A stretch of DNA of 64,000 nucleotides from Aquabacterium sp. NJ1 (GCF_000768065.1 NZ_JRKM01000001.1:1116001-1180000); one strand, 5' to 3'. Numbered from the stretch's first letter, positions 32,372 through 41,937 are shown. Numbers and translations are program-made. Notes: generated from the sequence alone by a model not told the origin.

Positions 32372-33170
32372 TCACTGTCGTGCCTTGTCGCACACGCTTT
32401 CTGGCAAGGGCATGGACAGCAGCCACATCGTGCGCTGCGAGGCGCGCGCCATCGGCAAGGCAGTCTGTGCGACCGGCTGCGCCGCAGCGGCATCGCCCAC
32501 CAGGCCCTGCAGGCCCTCCGGCATGGCTTGCACCTGGTCCATGGTGATCCACGCCGCCACGCAAGGCCCGCGCTCCTGCACGAAATCTGCGGGCGGGGGC
32601 AAATCCACCGAGTTGGCCGTCCAGGTGCTGTCGCGCTCATTCACCTGGGCCAGGATGCCGGCAAGGTGGTCATCCCCTGTGATGACGCGCAAAGGCTGGC
32701 TGCCGTAGCGTTGATGCAGGTCGGCAGAGATCTGCTCGGCGGGGCGGTCCGTCCAGCAGCTCTTGCAGCGCTGGGCGTTGATGTCAGGCACCCACCAGCG
32801 CAAGGCAGACGCCCCGATGGTCACGGCCACCAGGGCCCAGGTCAGCGCCACGGCACGCGCTCGCCAGGGGGCCAGGCGCTCGTCCCCATCCAGGATCTGC
32901 CAGGCTTTCACGCACATCCAGACCGTGGTGCCGGGGATCACGGGCCACAACCAGCGCGGCGTGAAATGGGAGGCTCTCATCACCACCATGATGACGATGA
33001 GGATGGACAAGCCGCAGACCGTCTGCCAGCCCAGCCAGCGCCCGACATCGGCGCGCACCGCACCGCCCTGGTCGGCAGGCGATCGAACGCGCCATGCCAT
33101 AGGCCAGCACCCAGACCGCCACAGCCACCCAGGCACTGAGCAGCGTCGGTCTTTTGAAAAAATCAGGCAC
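32372..33170 (-). pseudogene. frameshifted membrane-protein gene, resembles the C-terminal part of a GT39-type glycosyltransferase
   Basis: Two minus-strand frames must be joined to give a sensible protein. From GTG 33170 one frame reads a good membrane span (LLSAWVAVAVWVLAYGMARSI). It then loses sense near 33075-33090, where another frame continues as ADQGGAVRADVGRWLGWQTV plus a second span (CGLSILIVIMVVMRASHF). The downstream text TPRWLWPVIPG, then RCKSCWTDRPAEQISADL and VITGDDHLAGILAQ, resembles the C-terminal region of GT39/PMT-like glycosyltransferases. The ~300-residue catalytic N-terminus is absent. It lies between rlmH and maf, apparently an inserted and decayed gene. The family call is tentative. 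Confidence 0.55.
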
Positions 33171-33630
33171 GGTGATAAGGGTGGTTGTTGCGCAAGGACC
33201 AGGCGCGGTAGAGCTGCTCCAGCAGGAGCACGCGCGCCAGGGCATGCGGCAAAGTCATGTCGGACAGGCGCATGGCCTCGTCCGCTGTCTTCTTGAATTG
33301 AGGGTCGATGCCATCGGCCCCGCCAATGATCAGCGCCACATCGCGGCCATCATTGAGCCAGGCCTCGGTGCGCTCGGCCAGCTGCACACTGGTCAGGCGC
33401 GTGCCACGCTCATCCAGAATGACCCGGCGCACGCCGCGTTCCAGGGCCGCCTCCATGCGCGCCGCCTCGGCCTGCATGATGGCGGCCACTGGCTTGCCTT
33501 CGCGAGGCTCAGCCTTGAGCGCCTTGACCTCCACCTTCCAGTCAGGCGGGAAGCGCTTGAGGTAGTCCTCACACGCTTCGTTGGCCCAATCGGGCAGGCG
33601 GTGGCCAATGGTGACGACAGTGAGCTTCAT
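33163..33630 (-). CDS. rlmH: 23S rRNA (pseudouridine1915-N3)-methyltransferase RlmH
   Basis: 155-residue SPOUT methyltransferase that modifies pseudouridine 1915 in helix 69 of 23S rRNA. It starts MKLTVVTIGHRLPDWANEAC. The SAM-binding knot is seen in VILDERGTRLTSVQLA, DVALIIGGADGIDPQ and the C-terminal LPHALARVLLLEQLYRAWSLRNNHPYHR, nearly invariant in the family. It lies downstream of rsfS by 43 bp. Its stop overlaps a GTG that would start the decayed downstream gene. Confidence 0.97.
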   Translation of the reverse strand: MKLTVVTIGHRLPDWANEACEDYLKRFPPDWKVEVKALKAEPREGKPVAAIMQAEAARMEAALERGVRRVILDERGTRLTSVQLAERTEAWLNDGRDVALIIGGADGIDPQFKKTADEAMRLSDMTLPHALARVLLLEQLYRAWSLRNNHPYHRA

Positions 33631-33673
33631 GGCCCGATGACCTCTGGGTTACTGCACCGACGTCAACAGGGGC

Positions 33674-34420
33674 TCAACGCGCCGACTTCCTGGGGGCAGC
33701 CTTCTTGGCGGCCACCTTCTTCACGGCCACCTTGCGGGCGACGGCCTTCTTGGCCGCCACTTTCTTGACCGCGACCTTGCGGGCTGGCGCCTTCTTGGCC
33801 TCCGGCGCGTTCACCACGATCTTCTTGACGGAGCTGGCGGCTTTCTTGGCTGCGACCTTCTTGGCCACAACCTTCTTGGCTGCCGGCTTGGGCGCAGCGG
33901 CACCCGCCTTGCTCACGGCCTTTTTCGCAGCGGGCGCCTTCTTGGCAGCCACCTTGCGGCTCGGCGTCGTCGTCGCGGCCTTCTTGGCTGCGGTGGTCTT
34001 GCCCGCGGCCTTCTTGGGCTTCACGGGCGCCTCGCCTTCATCTGGCTCGGAGGCCTTGACCAGGCCGGTCTTGCCCGCATTGAGCTTGATCGCCACGGGC
34101 TTCTCGCCCCAGATCTCTTCGAGCTGGTAGTACTGGCGAATAGCAGGCTGCATGATGTGCACGACGGCCGCGGCGCAGTCCACGATGATCCACTCACCGT
34201 TGTCTTCGCCTTCGGTGCGCATCACCTGGAAACCTGCTGCCTTGACCGCCTGACGCACGCTGGAGGACAGCGCCTTGGTCTGACGGTTGGAAGAGCCGGT
34301 TGCGATGATCACACGCTCGAACAAGGGCGAGATGTGCTCGGTGTTGAACACGACGATGTCTTGGGCCTTGACATCTTCCAGACCATCGACGATGGCGCGT
34401 TGCAGTTTACGGATGTCCAT
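33674..34420 (-). CDS. rsfS: ribosome silencing factor RsfS with long Lys/Ala-rich tail
   Basis: RsfS binds L14 and blocks subunit joining in starvation. Residues 1-~120 are the normal factor: MDIRKLQRAIVDGLEDVKAQ, FVIATGSSNRQ-like RVIIATGSSNRQTKALS, GEDNGEWIIVDCAAAVVHIM and YYQLEEIWGEKP. Residues ~121-248 are an extra tail rich in AAKK, KKVAAKK and ARKVAVKK repeats, like bacterial histone H1-like proteins and AlgP tails. Most RsfS proteins stop at 105-130 residues. The tail stays in frame, has no internal stop and uses the same GC-rich codons as its surroundings, so it is likely real. It lies between nadD and rlmH, the conserved order. Confidence 0.93.
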   Translation of the reverse strand: MDIRKLQRAIVDGLEDVKAQDIVVFNTEHISPLFERVIIATGSSNRQTKALSSSVRQAVKAAGFQVMRTEGEDNGEWIIVDCAAAVVHIMQPAIRQYYQLEEIWGEKPVAIKLNAGKTGLVKASEPDEGEAPVKPKKAAGKTTAAKKAATTTPSRKVAAKKAPAAKKAVSKAGAAAPKPAAKKVVAKKVAAKKAASSVKKIVVNAPEAKKAPARKVAVKKVAAKKAVARKVAVKKVAAKKAAPRKSAR

Positions 34421-35077
34421 TCAGCGGGGGGCGCCACCAGGGGCGTAGAGTTGATGGGTTGCAATATAACGCGCCACCGGTGCGGACACCAGTTCCGGCG
34501 CGAGGGTCAAAGGATCTTCGCCACGGGCAAGCCGGGCGCGGATATCGGTCGAGGACACGTTCAAGGGCGGCAGGGGCAACTCCACCACCCGGTGCGGGAG
34601 GCCGGCCAGCGCCTTGGGCGCAGCAGGCAGATCATGCCCTCTGCAGGCCACCGCCAGCGTCAGCGCTTGCAACAATTCGTGCCAGCCCTGCCAAGTCGGG
34701 AAGTTGGCGTACTGGTCCTGGCCGATGATCAAGAACCAGTCGGTGGGCTCGGCGGCCGTGCTTTGTAGCATCCGCACGGTGTCCCGCGTGTAAGAAGGGC
34801 CATCGCGATTCAGCTCGATGGGATCGACGACGAAACGCGGCTCATGGGCTGTCGCCGCTTGCACCATGGCCAGGCGGTGCCCGGGGGCGGCAAGCTGCCG
34901 GGCCTTCTGCCAGGGCTGCCCGACCGGGATCCAGCGAACCTCGTCAAGCTGCAGGTGCCTCAAGGCGGTCTCTGCCAGCTCGACGTGCGCGCGGTGCACC
35001 GGATCAAAGCTGCCGCCCATCAGGCCCACGCGTCGGCGCGCGGCGGCTTCAGGCAAGGGGGGAGAAGATGTCAACAA
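34421..35077 (-). CDS. nadD: nicotinate-nucleotide adenylyltransferase NadD
   Basis: 218-residue enzyme that converts nicotinate mononucleotide and ATP to deamido-NAD. The nucleotidyltransferase motif is GLMGGSFDPVHRAHVELAE (the HxGH-like site is HRAH). The C-terminal ISSTxIR motif is VSSTDIRARLARGED, and the family segment FLIIGQDQYANFPTW is present. The start is uncertain: TTG 35077 or 35074 follow a gagg-like site just after the hemF stop; no ATG lies before the GGSFDP motif. It is contiguous with rsfS downstream. Confidence 0.94.
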   Translation of the reverse strand: MLTSSPPLPEAAARRRVGLMGGSFDPVHRAHVELAETALRHLQLDEVRWIPVGQPWQKARQLAAPGHRLAMVQAATAHEPRFVVDPIELNRDGPSYTRDTVRMLQSTAAEPTDWFLIIGQDQYANFPTWQGWHELLQALTLAVACRGHDLPAAPKALAGLPHRVVELPLPPLNVSSTDIRARLARGEDPLTLAPELVSAPVARYIATHQLYAPGGAPR

Positions 35078-35083
35078 ACGGCC

Positions 35084-36010
35084 TCAGACCCAATCCCGCG
35101 CAGGCAGGAAGTCGGTGTAGAGCGCAGCCTCGGCACTGCCTGGCGCGGGGTGCCAGTCATAACGCCACTTCACGATGGGTGGCATCGACATCAGGATGCT
35201 CTCGGTGCGGCCACCGGACTGCAGGCCGAACAGCGTGCCGCGGTCCCACACCAGGTTGAACTCGACATAACGGCCGCGGCGATACGCCTGGAAGTCACGC
35301 TCTCGCTCACCATAGGGCTGGTCACGGCGGCGCTGCAGGATGGGCAGGTAGGCCTGCGTGAAGGCATCGCCCACCGCGCGGATCATGGCGAAACCGCCTT
35401 CAAAGCCCAGTTCGGAGAAGTCGTCAAAGAAGACGCCACCCACGCCTCGTGCCTCGTTGCGGTGCTTGAGGAAGAAGTACTCGTCGCACCACTTCTTGAA
35501 GCGCGGGTACTTGTCTTCACCAAAGGGTGCCAATGCGTCCTTGCAGACCTGGTGGAAGTGACGGGCATCCTCGGCCTGGCCGTAGTAGGGCGTGAGGTCC
35601 ATGCCGCCGCCGAACCAGGCCACCACCGAACCATCGGGCTTGTGGGCCGCCAGCATGCGCACGTTCATGTGCACCGTGGGCGCATACGGGTTGCGCGGGT
35701 GGAACACCAGCGACACACCCATGGCCTCGAACGGGCAGCCCGCCAGTTCGGGCCGGTGCTGCGTGGCCGAAGGCGGCAGGCTCGGGCCCTTCACGTGCGA
35801 GAAGTTGCAGCCGCCGCGCTCCAGCACGGTGCCCTCTTCCACCAGGCGCGAGCAGCCATCACCCTGCAGGCGCTCCTGCGGGCCGCGCACCCAGGCATCC
35901 TTCACAAAGGGCGTGCCATCTTCGGCTTCGAAGGCGGCCACGATGCGGTCTTGCAGATCCAGCAGGTACTGGCGAACGGCGTCGGTGTTCAAGGCGGGCG
36001 TGGTGCTCAT
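35084..36010 (-). CDS. hemF: oxygen-dependent coproporphyrinogen III oxidase
   Basis: 308-residue enzyme for oxidative decarboxylation of coproporphyrinogen III in heme synthesis. Family signatures include [54 protein letters not shown] and [14 protein letters not shown], with the late [12 protein letters not shown] and [23 protein letters not shown]. Its presence fits an aerobic or facultative life. It is 41 bp after purD and 6 bp before the nadD start. Confidence 0.97.
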   Translation of the reverse strand: MSTTPALNTDAVRQYLLDLQDRIVAAFEAEDGTPFVKDAWVRGPQERLQGDGCSRLVEEGTVLERGGCNFSHVKGPSLPPSATQHRPELAGCPFEAMGVSLVFHPRNPYAPTVHMNVRMLAAHKPDGSVVAWFGGGMDLTPYYGQAEDARHFHQVCKDALAPFGEDKYPRFKKWCDEYFFLKHRNEARGVGGVFFDDFSELGFEGGFAMIRAVGDAFTQAYLPILQRRRDQPYGERERDFQAYRRGRYVEFNLVWDRGTLFGLQSGGRTESILMSMPPIVKWRYDWHPAPGSAEAALYTDFLPARDWV

Positions 36011-36051
36011 GAAGGCTTGCAGGTAGAGGCCAAAACGGGGTCAGCGTGCAA

Positions 36052-37338
36052 TCAACGGGCCTTGATGGCGCGCCAGCCGATGTCGGTGCGGAACTGCATG
36101 CCGTCGAACTGGATGCCCCGCATGTAGTCGTAGGCTCGCTGCTGCGCCAGCTTGGCGGACTCGCCCAAGGCCGTCACACACAGCACGCGACCACCGCTGG
36201 TGCGCACCTGGCCGTCTTCACCCATGGTCGTGCCGGCATGGAACACCATGGCGTCATCGGCTTCAGCGGGCAGGCCAGTGATCACGTCACCCTTCTTCGG
36301 GTCCAGCGGGTAGCCGCCTGCGGCCATCACCACACCCAGTGCAAAGCGGCGATCCCATTGCAGCTCGACCTGGTCCAGCGTGCCATCGGTGGCGGCCATG
36401 AACACGTCGATCAGGTCGCTCTTCAAGCGCATCATGATGGGCTGGGTTTCAGGGTCGCCCATGCGGCAGTTGAACTCCAGCGTCTTGGGGTTGCCGTTGG
36501 CGTCGATCATCAGGCCGGCGTACAGGAAGCCCGTGAACGGGATGCCGTCCTTGGCCATGCCGGCCAGCGTCGGGTTGATGATCTCGTGCATGGCCTTGGC
36601 GTGCACATTGGGCGTCACCACGGGGGCCGGCGAATACGCGCCCATGCCACCGGTGTTGGGGCCGGCATCGGCATCCAGCAGGCGCTTGTGGTCCTGGCTG
36701 GTGGCCATCACGGCCACGTTCTTGCCATCGGCCAGCACGATGAAGCTGGCTTCTTCACCTTCGAGGAACTCTTCGATCACCACGCGGGCGCCGCCAGCGT
36801 TGTGCTGCACCCCCAGCTTGTTGTCGAGCAGCATCCAGTCCACCGCCTGATGGGCTTCGTCCAGCGTCATGGCCACGACAACGCCCTTGCCCGCGGCCAG
36901 ACCGTCGGCCTTGATCACGATGGGCGCACCGTGCTTGTCCACGAAGGCGTGGGCTGCCGCAGCGTCGGTGAAGGTCTCGTAGAACGCCGTGGGAATGCCA
37001 TGGCGCTTCATGAAGTCCTTGGCAAAGGCCTTGGAGCTCTCCAGCTGGGCGGCCTTCTGCGTGGGCCCGAAGATGCGCAGGCCACGCGCGCGGAACTCGT
37101 CCACCACGCCAGCAGCCAAAGGAGCCTCAGGGCCCACGACGGTCAGGCTGATCTTGTTGTCCTGCGCGAAGTCGGCCAGCGCCTTCACATCGGTGATAGG
37201 CACATTGACCAGGTGCGGATCACGCGCCGTGCCGCCATTGCCCGGCGCCACATAGACCTTGGTGGCCTTGGGTGACTGGGCCAGCTTCCAGGCCAGGGCG
37301 TGCTCACGGCCACCCGAGCCGATGACAAGAATATTCAT
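36052..37338 (-). CDS. purD: phosphoribosylamine-glycine ligase PurD
   Basis: 428-residue ATP-grasp ligase of purine synthesis. MNILVIGSGGREHALAWKLA starts the N domain, GPEAPLAAGVVDEFRARG and KADGLAAGKGVVVA mark the ATP-grasp, and GARVVIEEFLEGEEAS and LEFNCRMGDPETQPIMMRL supply metal and ADP contacts. The C-terminal KRVLC-like SGGRVLCVTALGES matches the family. It lies 12 bp after yebC. Confidence 0.97.
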   Translation of the reverse strand: MNILVIGSGGREHALAWKLAQSPKATKVYVAPGNGGTARDPHLVNVPITDVKALADFAQDNKISLTVVGPEAPLAAGVVDEFRARGLRIFGPTQKAAQLESSKAFAKDFMKRHGIPTAFYETFTDAAAAHAFVDKHGAPIVIKADGLAAGKGVVVAMTLDEAHQAVDWMLLDNKLGVQHNAGGARVVIEEFLEGEEASFIVLADGKNVAVMATSQDHKRLLDADAGPNTGGMGAYSPAPVVTPNVHAKAMHEIINPTLAGMAKDGIPFTGFLYAGLMIDANGNPKTLEFNCRMGDPETQPIMMRLKSDLIDVFMAATDGTLDQVELQWDRRFALGVVMAAGGYPLDPKKGDVITGLPAEADDAMVFHAGTTMGEDGQVRTSGGRVLCVTALGESAKLAQQRAYDYMRGIQFDGMQFRTDIGWRAIKAR

Positions 37339-37350
37339 GCTTTACTCAAT

Positions 37351-38073
37351 TCAGTTCAGTTCGGCGTTGTGGAACACGTCCTGGACGTCGTCCAGGTCTT
37401 CCAGCACGTCCAGCAGTTTCTGCATGCGGGCGGCTTCGTCGCCCGTCAGCTCGATGGTGTTCTCGGCGCGCATGGTCACTTCGGCCATTTCAGGTTTCAT
37501 GCCAGCACCTTCCAGGGCGTTCTTCACCGCTTCAAATTCGGCGGGGCTGCTCAGCACCTCGATCGAGCCGTCTTCATGGGTGATCACGTCGTCGGCGCCG
37601 GCTTCCAGGGCCACTTCCATGACCTTGTCTTCGTTCACGCCGGGCGCAAACAGCATCTGCCCCACATGCTTGAACTGGAAGGCCACCGAGCCTTCGGTGC
37701 CCAGGTTGCCACCGTGCTTGCTGAAAGCATGGCGCACTTCGGCCACCGTGCGCACACGGTTGTCGGTCATGCAGTCCACGATGACGGCCGCGCCACCAAT
37801 GCCGTAGCCTTCGTAGCGAATTTCTTCGTACGTGACGCCATCGAGGTTGCCCGTGGCCTTGTCCACGTTGCGCTTGATGTTGTCGGCCGGCATGTTGGCC
37901 GCCTTCGCCTTTTCAATGGCCAGGCGCAGACGCGGGTTCATGTTGATATCGGCGCCACCGGCACGGGCCGCCACGATGATTTCACGCGTGATGCGGGTCC
38001 AGATCTTGCCGCGCTTTTCGTCCTGACGGCCCTTGCGGTGTTGGATATTGGCCCACTTGGAATGACCGGCCAT
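37351..38073 (-). CDS. YebC/PmpR-family DNA-binding transcriptional regulator or translation factor
   Basis: 240-residue protein of the YebC/TACO1 family: [22 protein letters not shown] start, [50 protein letters not shown], and a TEGSVAFQF segment. Family members have been described both as regulators (PmpR) and as factors that help ribosomes through proline stretches. ATG 38073 has an upstream cggagcaa ribosome site. The leader holds two hairpins and a TPP-riboswitch-like piece (see 38116-38223). It heads a block including purD, hemF and nadD. Confidence 0.94.
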   Translation of the reverse strand: MAGHSKWANIQHRKGRQDEKRGKIWTRITREIIVAARAGGADINMNPRLRLAIEKAKAANMPADNIKRNVDKATGNLDGVTYEEIRYEGYGIGGAAVIVDCMTDNRVRTVAEVRHAFSKHGGNLGTEGSVAFQFKHVGQMLFAPGVNEDKVMEVALEAGADDVITHEDGSIEVLSSPAEFEAVKNALEGAGMKPEMAEVTMRAENTIELTGDEAARMQKLLDVLEDLDDVQDVFHNAELN

Positions 38074-38115
38074 GGCGTGTTGCTCCGGGTGATAGTCTGT
38101 TTTTGAACGACAGAA

Positions 38116-38142
38116 CGCGCACCGGCACAGCGCCGGTGCGCG
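38116..38142 (-). other. long perfect hairpin in the yebC leader
   Basis: An 11-bp perfect inverted repeat (cgcgcaccggc / gccggtgcgcg) with a 5-nt loop lies 43 nt upstream of the yebC start. No T-run follows on either strand. It would form a stable leader structure; its role is unknown. Confidence 0.6.
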
Positions 38143-38145
38143 CAC

Positions 38146-38169
38146 AAAAAATGCTCAGCCAAAGCTGAG
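38146..38169 (-). terminator. intrinsic terminator upstream of yebC
   Basis: On the minus strand the stem ctcagc-tttg-gctgag is followed two bases later by TTTTTT. It lies between a TPP-riboswitch-like element and yebC, so it could attenuate transcription of the yebC block or end a short leader transcript. Confidence 0.7.
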
Positions 38170-38184
38170 TGATACTGTGATTTT

Positions 38185-38223
38185 ACCTTTCGGCCGGGTT
38201 GACCCTGATCAGGTTCTGCTCAG
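38185..38223 (-). promoter_or_regulatory. TPP-riboswitch (THI box)-like 3' half, probably degraded
   Basis: The minus strand reads CTGAG, then GAACCTGATCAGGG, then tcaaCCCGGCCGAAAGG. This closely follows the conserved 3' half of the THI box (GAACCTGATC..GG-TAAT-CC.GCG.AGGG), and the CTGAG of the pyrimidine-sensor arm is also there. The ACCC arm and a pairing P1/P2 5' strand are missing, so it is more likely a remnant than a working aptamer. Confidence 0.4.
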
Positions 38224-38291
38224 AATGGCCCACCTGTCCGTTTTTCACCCATCCAGCACCCGCTCGACAACCTTTCAGGCGCCCCACCACC

Positions 38292-39863
38292 ATGGCCGAC
38301 CCCATCCTGCTTGCCCGGAACAAAGACACCGAATGCCACCTGCTGCCGGCCCTGGCCAACCGCCACGGCTTGATCACCGGCGCCACGGGTACCGGCAAGA
38401 CGATCACCCTGCAGTCGCTGGCCGAGAGCCTGTCCAAAGCGGGCGTGCCCGTCTTCATGGCAGACATCAAGGGCGACCTGACCGGGATCTCGCAAACCGG
38501 TGCCGTGTCACCCAAGCTGGCCGGCATCCTGGCTGAGCGGGGCCTCGATACGCCCGAGCCCCTGGCCTGCCCCACCACGCTGTGGGACGTGTTCGGTGAG
38601 CAAGGCCACCCGGTGCGCGCCACCGTGTCCGACATGGGCCCGCTGCTGCTGTCGCGCATGCTCAATCTGAACGACACCCAGCAAGGCGTGCTGCAACTGG
38701 TGTTCAAGATCGCCGACGACAACGGCCTGCTCCTGCTGGATCTGAAGGACCTGCGCGCCATGCTCCAGCACGTGGGCGACAACGCCAGCCAGTTCACCAC
38801 CGAGTACGGCAACATCAGCGCCGCCAGCGTGGGGGCCATCCAGCGCGGCCTGCTGCAGATCGAGGAGCAAGGCGGCGACAAGTTCTTCGGCGAGCCCATG
38901 CTCAACATCGGCGACTTCATGCAGACGGTGGATGGCAAGGGCGTGATCAACATCCTGGCCGCCGACAAGCTGATGAACGCGCCCCGCCTGTACGCCACTT
39001 TCCTGCTGTGGATGCTGTCGGAGTTGTTCGAAACCCTGCCCGAGGTGGGTGACCTGGACAAGCCCAAGCTGGTGTTCTTCTTTGACGAAGCCCACTTGCT
39101 GTTCAAGGATGCGCCATCGGCCCTGGTGGAGCGCATCGAACTGGTGGTGCGCCTGGTGCGCTCCAAGGGCGTGGGCGTCTACTTCGTGACCCAGAACCCG
39201 CTGGACGTGCCCGACACCGTGCTGGGCCAACTGGGCAACCGCGTGCAGCACGCCTTGCGCGCCTTCACGCCACGGGACCAGAAGGCCGTGAAGGCCGCTG
39301 CCGAGACCATGCGCGCCAAGCCCGGACTGGACATCGAAACCGCCATCACCGAACTGGCCGTGGGCGAGGCCCTGGTCAGCCTGCTGGACGACAAGGGCCG
39401 CCCCAGCATCACCGAGCGCGTGTTTGTGCTGCCCCCCGGCAGCCAGATCGGGCCGATCACGCCCGAGCAGCGCAAGGCCTTGCTGGCCAACTCCCTGGTG
39501 GCTGGCGCGTACGAAAAGATGGTCGACCGCGAATCGGCTTACGAGAAACTCAAGGGCCGTGCGGCGGCCTCACCCACCAGCGCGCAGGCAGGCAGCAACG
39601 AGCCCAAGTCCATGCGCGAAGAGGCCGCCGAAGCCATGAAGGGTGGTGCCGCAGACGCCGCGACAGGTGCTGCAGGTGCCAGCACTGGCGGCTGGCTGGG
39701 TGACATCACCGACGGCCTGCTCAAAGGCAGCGGCCGCAAGGACTCGATCCTGGAAACCGTGGCCAAATCGGCCGCGCGCACCATTGGCTCGAGCGTGGGC
39801 CGCGAGATCATCCGCGGCGTGCTGGGCTCGATCCTGGGTGGATCAAGCAGCCGCCGACGTTAA
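38292..39863 (+). CDS. HerA-like helicase/ATPase (DUF853 family)
   Basis: 523-residue P-loop ATPase of the HerA/FtsK superfamily, DUF853 group. It begins [20 protein letters not shown]. Walker A is [13 protein letters not shown], Walker B is [14 protein letters not shown], and the sensor/arginine-finger regions are [22 protein letters not shown] and [20 protein letters not shown]. The C-terminal tail is low-complexity Ala/Gly followed by a hydrophobic [23 protein letters not shown], possibly membrane-associating. The biological role of DUF853 proteins is unclear; no NurA partner is nearby. ATG 38292 is selected over an in-frame start at 38199, which would overlap the TPP-like element. Confidence 0.9.
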   Translation: MADPILLARNKDTECHLLPALANRHGLITGATGTGKTITLQSLAESLSKAGVPVFMADIKGDLTGISQTGAVSPKLAGILAERGLDTPEPLACPTTLWDVFGEQGHPVRATVSDMGPLLLSRMLNLNDTQQGVLQLVFKIADDNGLLLLDLKDLRAMLQHVGDNASQFTTEYGNISAASVGAIQRGLLQIEEQGGDKFFGEPMLNIGDFMQTVDGKGVINILAADKLMNAPRLYATFLLWMLSELFETLPEVGDLDKPKLVFFFDEAHLLFKDAPSALVERIELVVRLVRSKGVGVYFVTQNPLDVPDTVLGQLGNRVQHALRAFTPRDQKAVKAAAETMRAKPGLDIETAITELAVGEALVSLLDDKGRPSITERVFVLPPGSQIGPITPEQRKALLANSLVAGAYEKMVDRESAYEKLKGRAAASPTSAQAGSNEPKSMREEAAEAMKGGAADAATGAAGASTGGWLGDITDGLLKGSGRKDSILETVAKSAARTIGSSVGREIIRGVLGSILGGSSSRRR

Positions 39864-39875
39864 ACCGCACACCGA

Positions 39876-40340
39876 TCAACGGCCGTGGCTCCAGCCGCGG
39901 CCACCATCGTCACGCCCATACCCATCGCGAGGCACCATCATGCGCTGGTCGCCACGCGGGCCATCGTTCCAGGCGTAGCGATCTTCGTCATGATGATGAT
40001 GGCGATGCCAACCCCAGGCCCAGGGGCCACGCGGTTCGCAGCGGCGGGGTTCCTGGTACACCACCACAGGCGCAGGCATGTACACCGGGCGGGGCTGGAC
40101 CACCACGGCTGGCGGCGCATACACGACCGGTGCTGGCGCGTACACCACAGGGGCGGGCGCATAAACGCCATGGCGCGTGTTGGAAACTGCTGTCGACACG
40201 TAACCCATGCCTTGCACAGGCGCATTGACGTTCACCGCCCAGTAAACGCCGCCACCTGCGTGGGCACTGGCCGAGGCCGCCACGAAGCCGGCCACCAGGG
40301 CCAGGCGGGACAGGGTTGCAATACGAGAGGTGGTGTTCAT
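39876..40340 (-). CDS. secreted Pro/Val-repeat and His-rich protein of unknown function
   Basis: 154-residue exported protein. The signal peptide is ...LALVAGFVAASASAHA. The mature part begins GGGVYWAVNVNAPVQGMGYV. A central repeat of YAPAPVV/YAPPAVVV units (~70-100) is followed by a charged C-terminus with HRHHHHDEDRY and a Gly/Arg/Asp-rich end. Similar repeats are common in small periplasmic or outer-membrane hypothetical proteins of Burkholderiales. The His cluster suggests metal binding. A ggagactctc ribosome site precedes ATG 40340. I do not recognise a function. Confidence 0.7.
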   Translation of the reverse strand: MNTTSRIATLSRLALVAGFVAASASAHAGGGVYWAVNVNAPVQGMGYVSTAVSNTRHGVYAPAPVVYAPAPVVYAPPAVVVQPRPVYMPAPVVVYQEPRRCEPRGPWAWGWHRHHHHDEDRYAWNDGPRGDQRMMVPRDGYGRDDGGRGWSHGR

Positions 40341-40420
40341 GAGAGTCTCCTTGTGAGCTCTCAACGGGCCAGCCACCGTTCTGGCTGACCTGAGTTTGTA
40401 AATCTGTGTAGCCAGCCGTA

Positions 40421-41725
40421 TCAGTGGCGCGAGTGGCCGTCGCCATGATGGTGGCCATCACTGCGGGCCAGGGCCATCAACTGGTCGACCTCGTCCTTGT
40501 ACACGATGGTATTGCGGCGGTGCCACAGGCCGATCAGCCCCATGAAGGACGCCACCACCAGGCCAAACACCGTGATCGCGCCAAAGGCCGACAGCCCCAT
40601 GGATGTGGCGCCGGCATACAGCCCGCCCAGGGCCAGGATGCAGGCCTGCTCGTTGAAGTTCTGCACCGCGATCGAGCGCCCGGCGCCCATCAGGTTGTGG
40701 CCACGGTGCTGCAGCAAGGCGTTCATCGGCACCACCAGATAGCCCACGGTGGCACCCAGCAAAATCAGGAAAGGCACAGCCATGGTCAAACTGGTGATGA
40801 CGTTCAGCCCCAGCATCAGCACGCCCATGAGCACGCCCAGGGGGATGAGCTTGGTGGCCAGTTCCAGCCGCATGGACACCGACGCGACCACAGCGCTCAC
40901 TGCCGTGCCCAGCACCACCACCCCGGCCAGCGACGAGGCCTGCGTCGTGGAATAACCCAGCGCGGCTGCGGCCCAGGGGAACACGATCACGCGCATATTG
41001 CCCGACACCCCCCACACCAGGGTCGTGCTGGCCAGCGAGATCTGGCCCAGCTTGTCTTTCCACAGGCGGGCGTTGCACTGCCAGAAGTCGCGCAGCAACT
41101 CCATCAGGTTGCCGCTCATGGGTTGCAGCACCGCGTCCGTGCGCGGGATGCGCAGGTTGAACAAGGCGGCAATCATGTACAGCACGATCATGGACGAGAC
41201 CGCGGCCTGCCAGGGCTGGGTCACGCCCGTATCGATCACCGGGAAGTCAAAACCCAGCAAGATGGATGACAGCTTGACCCCGACCAACTGCCCACCCAGC
41301 AGCACACCCAGGATGATGGAGGCGACCGTCAACCCCTCGATCCAGCCATTGGCCTTCACCAGTTGAGAGGGCGGCAGCAATTCGGTGAGGATGCCGTACT
41401 TGGCCGGCGAGTAAGCCGCCGCACCCAACCCCACCACGGCGTAAGCCAGCAGGGGGTGCAGCCCGAACAGCATCAGCAGGCAACCAATGACCTTGATGCT
41501 GTTGGACAGGAACATGACCTTGCCCTTGGGCAAGGCATCCGCGAACGCCCCGACAAAAGGCGCCAGCACCACATAGAACAGCGCAAACATGGGTGCCAGG
41601 AAGGGCATCTGCCACGCGGGCGCATGGCTGGTTTTCAGCAGTTCAATCGCGCCAACCAGCAAGGCGTTGTCGGCCAGCGAGCTGAAAAACTGCGCCGCCA
41701 TGATCGTGAAAAAGCCTTTTTTCAT
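40421..41725 (-). CDS. lplT: lysophospholipid transporter LplT
   Basis: 434-residue MFS-type inner-membrane flippase that moves lysophospholipids inward for reacylation. It starts MKKGFFTIMAAQFFSSLADNALL, close to the E. coli start. About 12 hydrophobic spans are visible, with LAPFVGAFADALPKGKVM (MFS loop) and YSPAKYGILTELLPPSQLVKANGWIEG, which is highly conserved in LplT. The C-terminus is His-rich (HHHGDGHSRH). The partner acyltransferase aas is not adjacent; instead it is divergent from alr, an order common in Burkholderiales. Confidence 0.93.
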   Translation of the reverse strand: MKKGFFTIMAAQFFSSLADNALLVGAIELLKTSHAPAWQMPFLAPMFALFYVVLAPFVGAFADALPKGKVMFLSNSIKVIGCLLMLFGLHPLLAYAVVGLGAAAYSPAKYGILTELLPPSQLVKANGWIEGLTVASIILGVLLGGQLVGVKLSSILLGFDFPVIDTGVTQPWQAAVSSMIVLYMIAALFNLRIPRTDAVLQPMSGNLMELLRDFWQCNARLWKDKLGQISLASTTLVWGVSGNMRVIVFPWAAAALGYSTTQASSLAGVVVLGTAVSAVVASVSMRLELATKLIPLGVLMGVLMLGLNVITSLTMAVPFLILLGATVGYLVVPMNALLQHRGHNLMGAGRSIAVQNFNEQACILALGGLYAGATSMGLSAFGAITVFGLVVASFMGLIGLWHRRNTIVYKDEVDQLMALARSDGHHHGDGHSRH

Positions 41726-41937
41726 GCGCGAGCGTCGTCGGGAAGGTTCATATCTGATCGATTCAAATCCTGCCTGATAGACATGTCCGCGCCGAAATCT
41801 CGTTGATCACATCAAAGGCCGCCGGTTATAGCACGGCACCCCGACGGCTTGCCGGGGCACGCCGGGATTCCTGCCACGGCGCCACGCAAACAGGGGCCTG
41901 GCAAGCCCGACTTGGCGAGGCTGGCAAAATAGCACCC

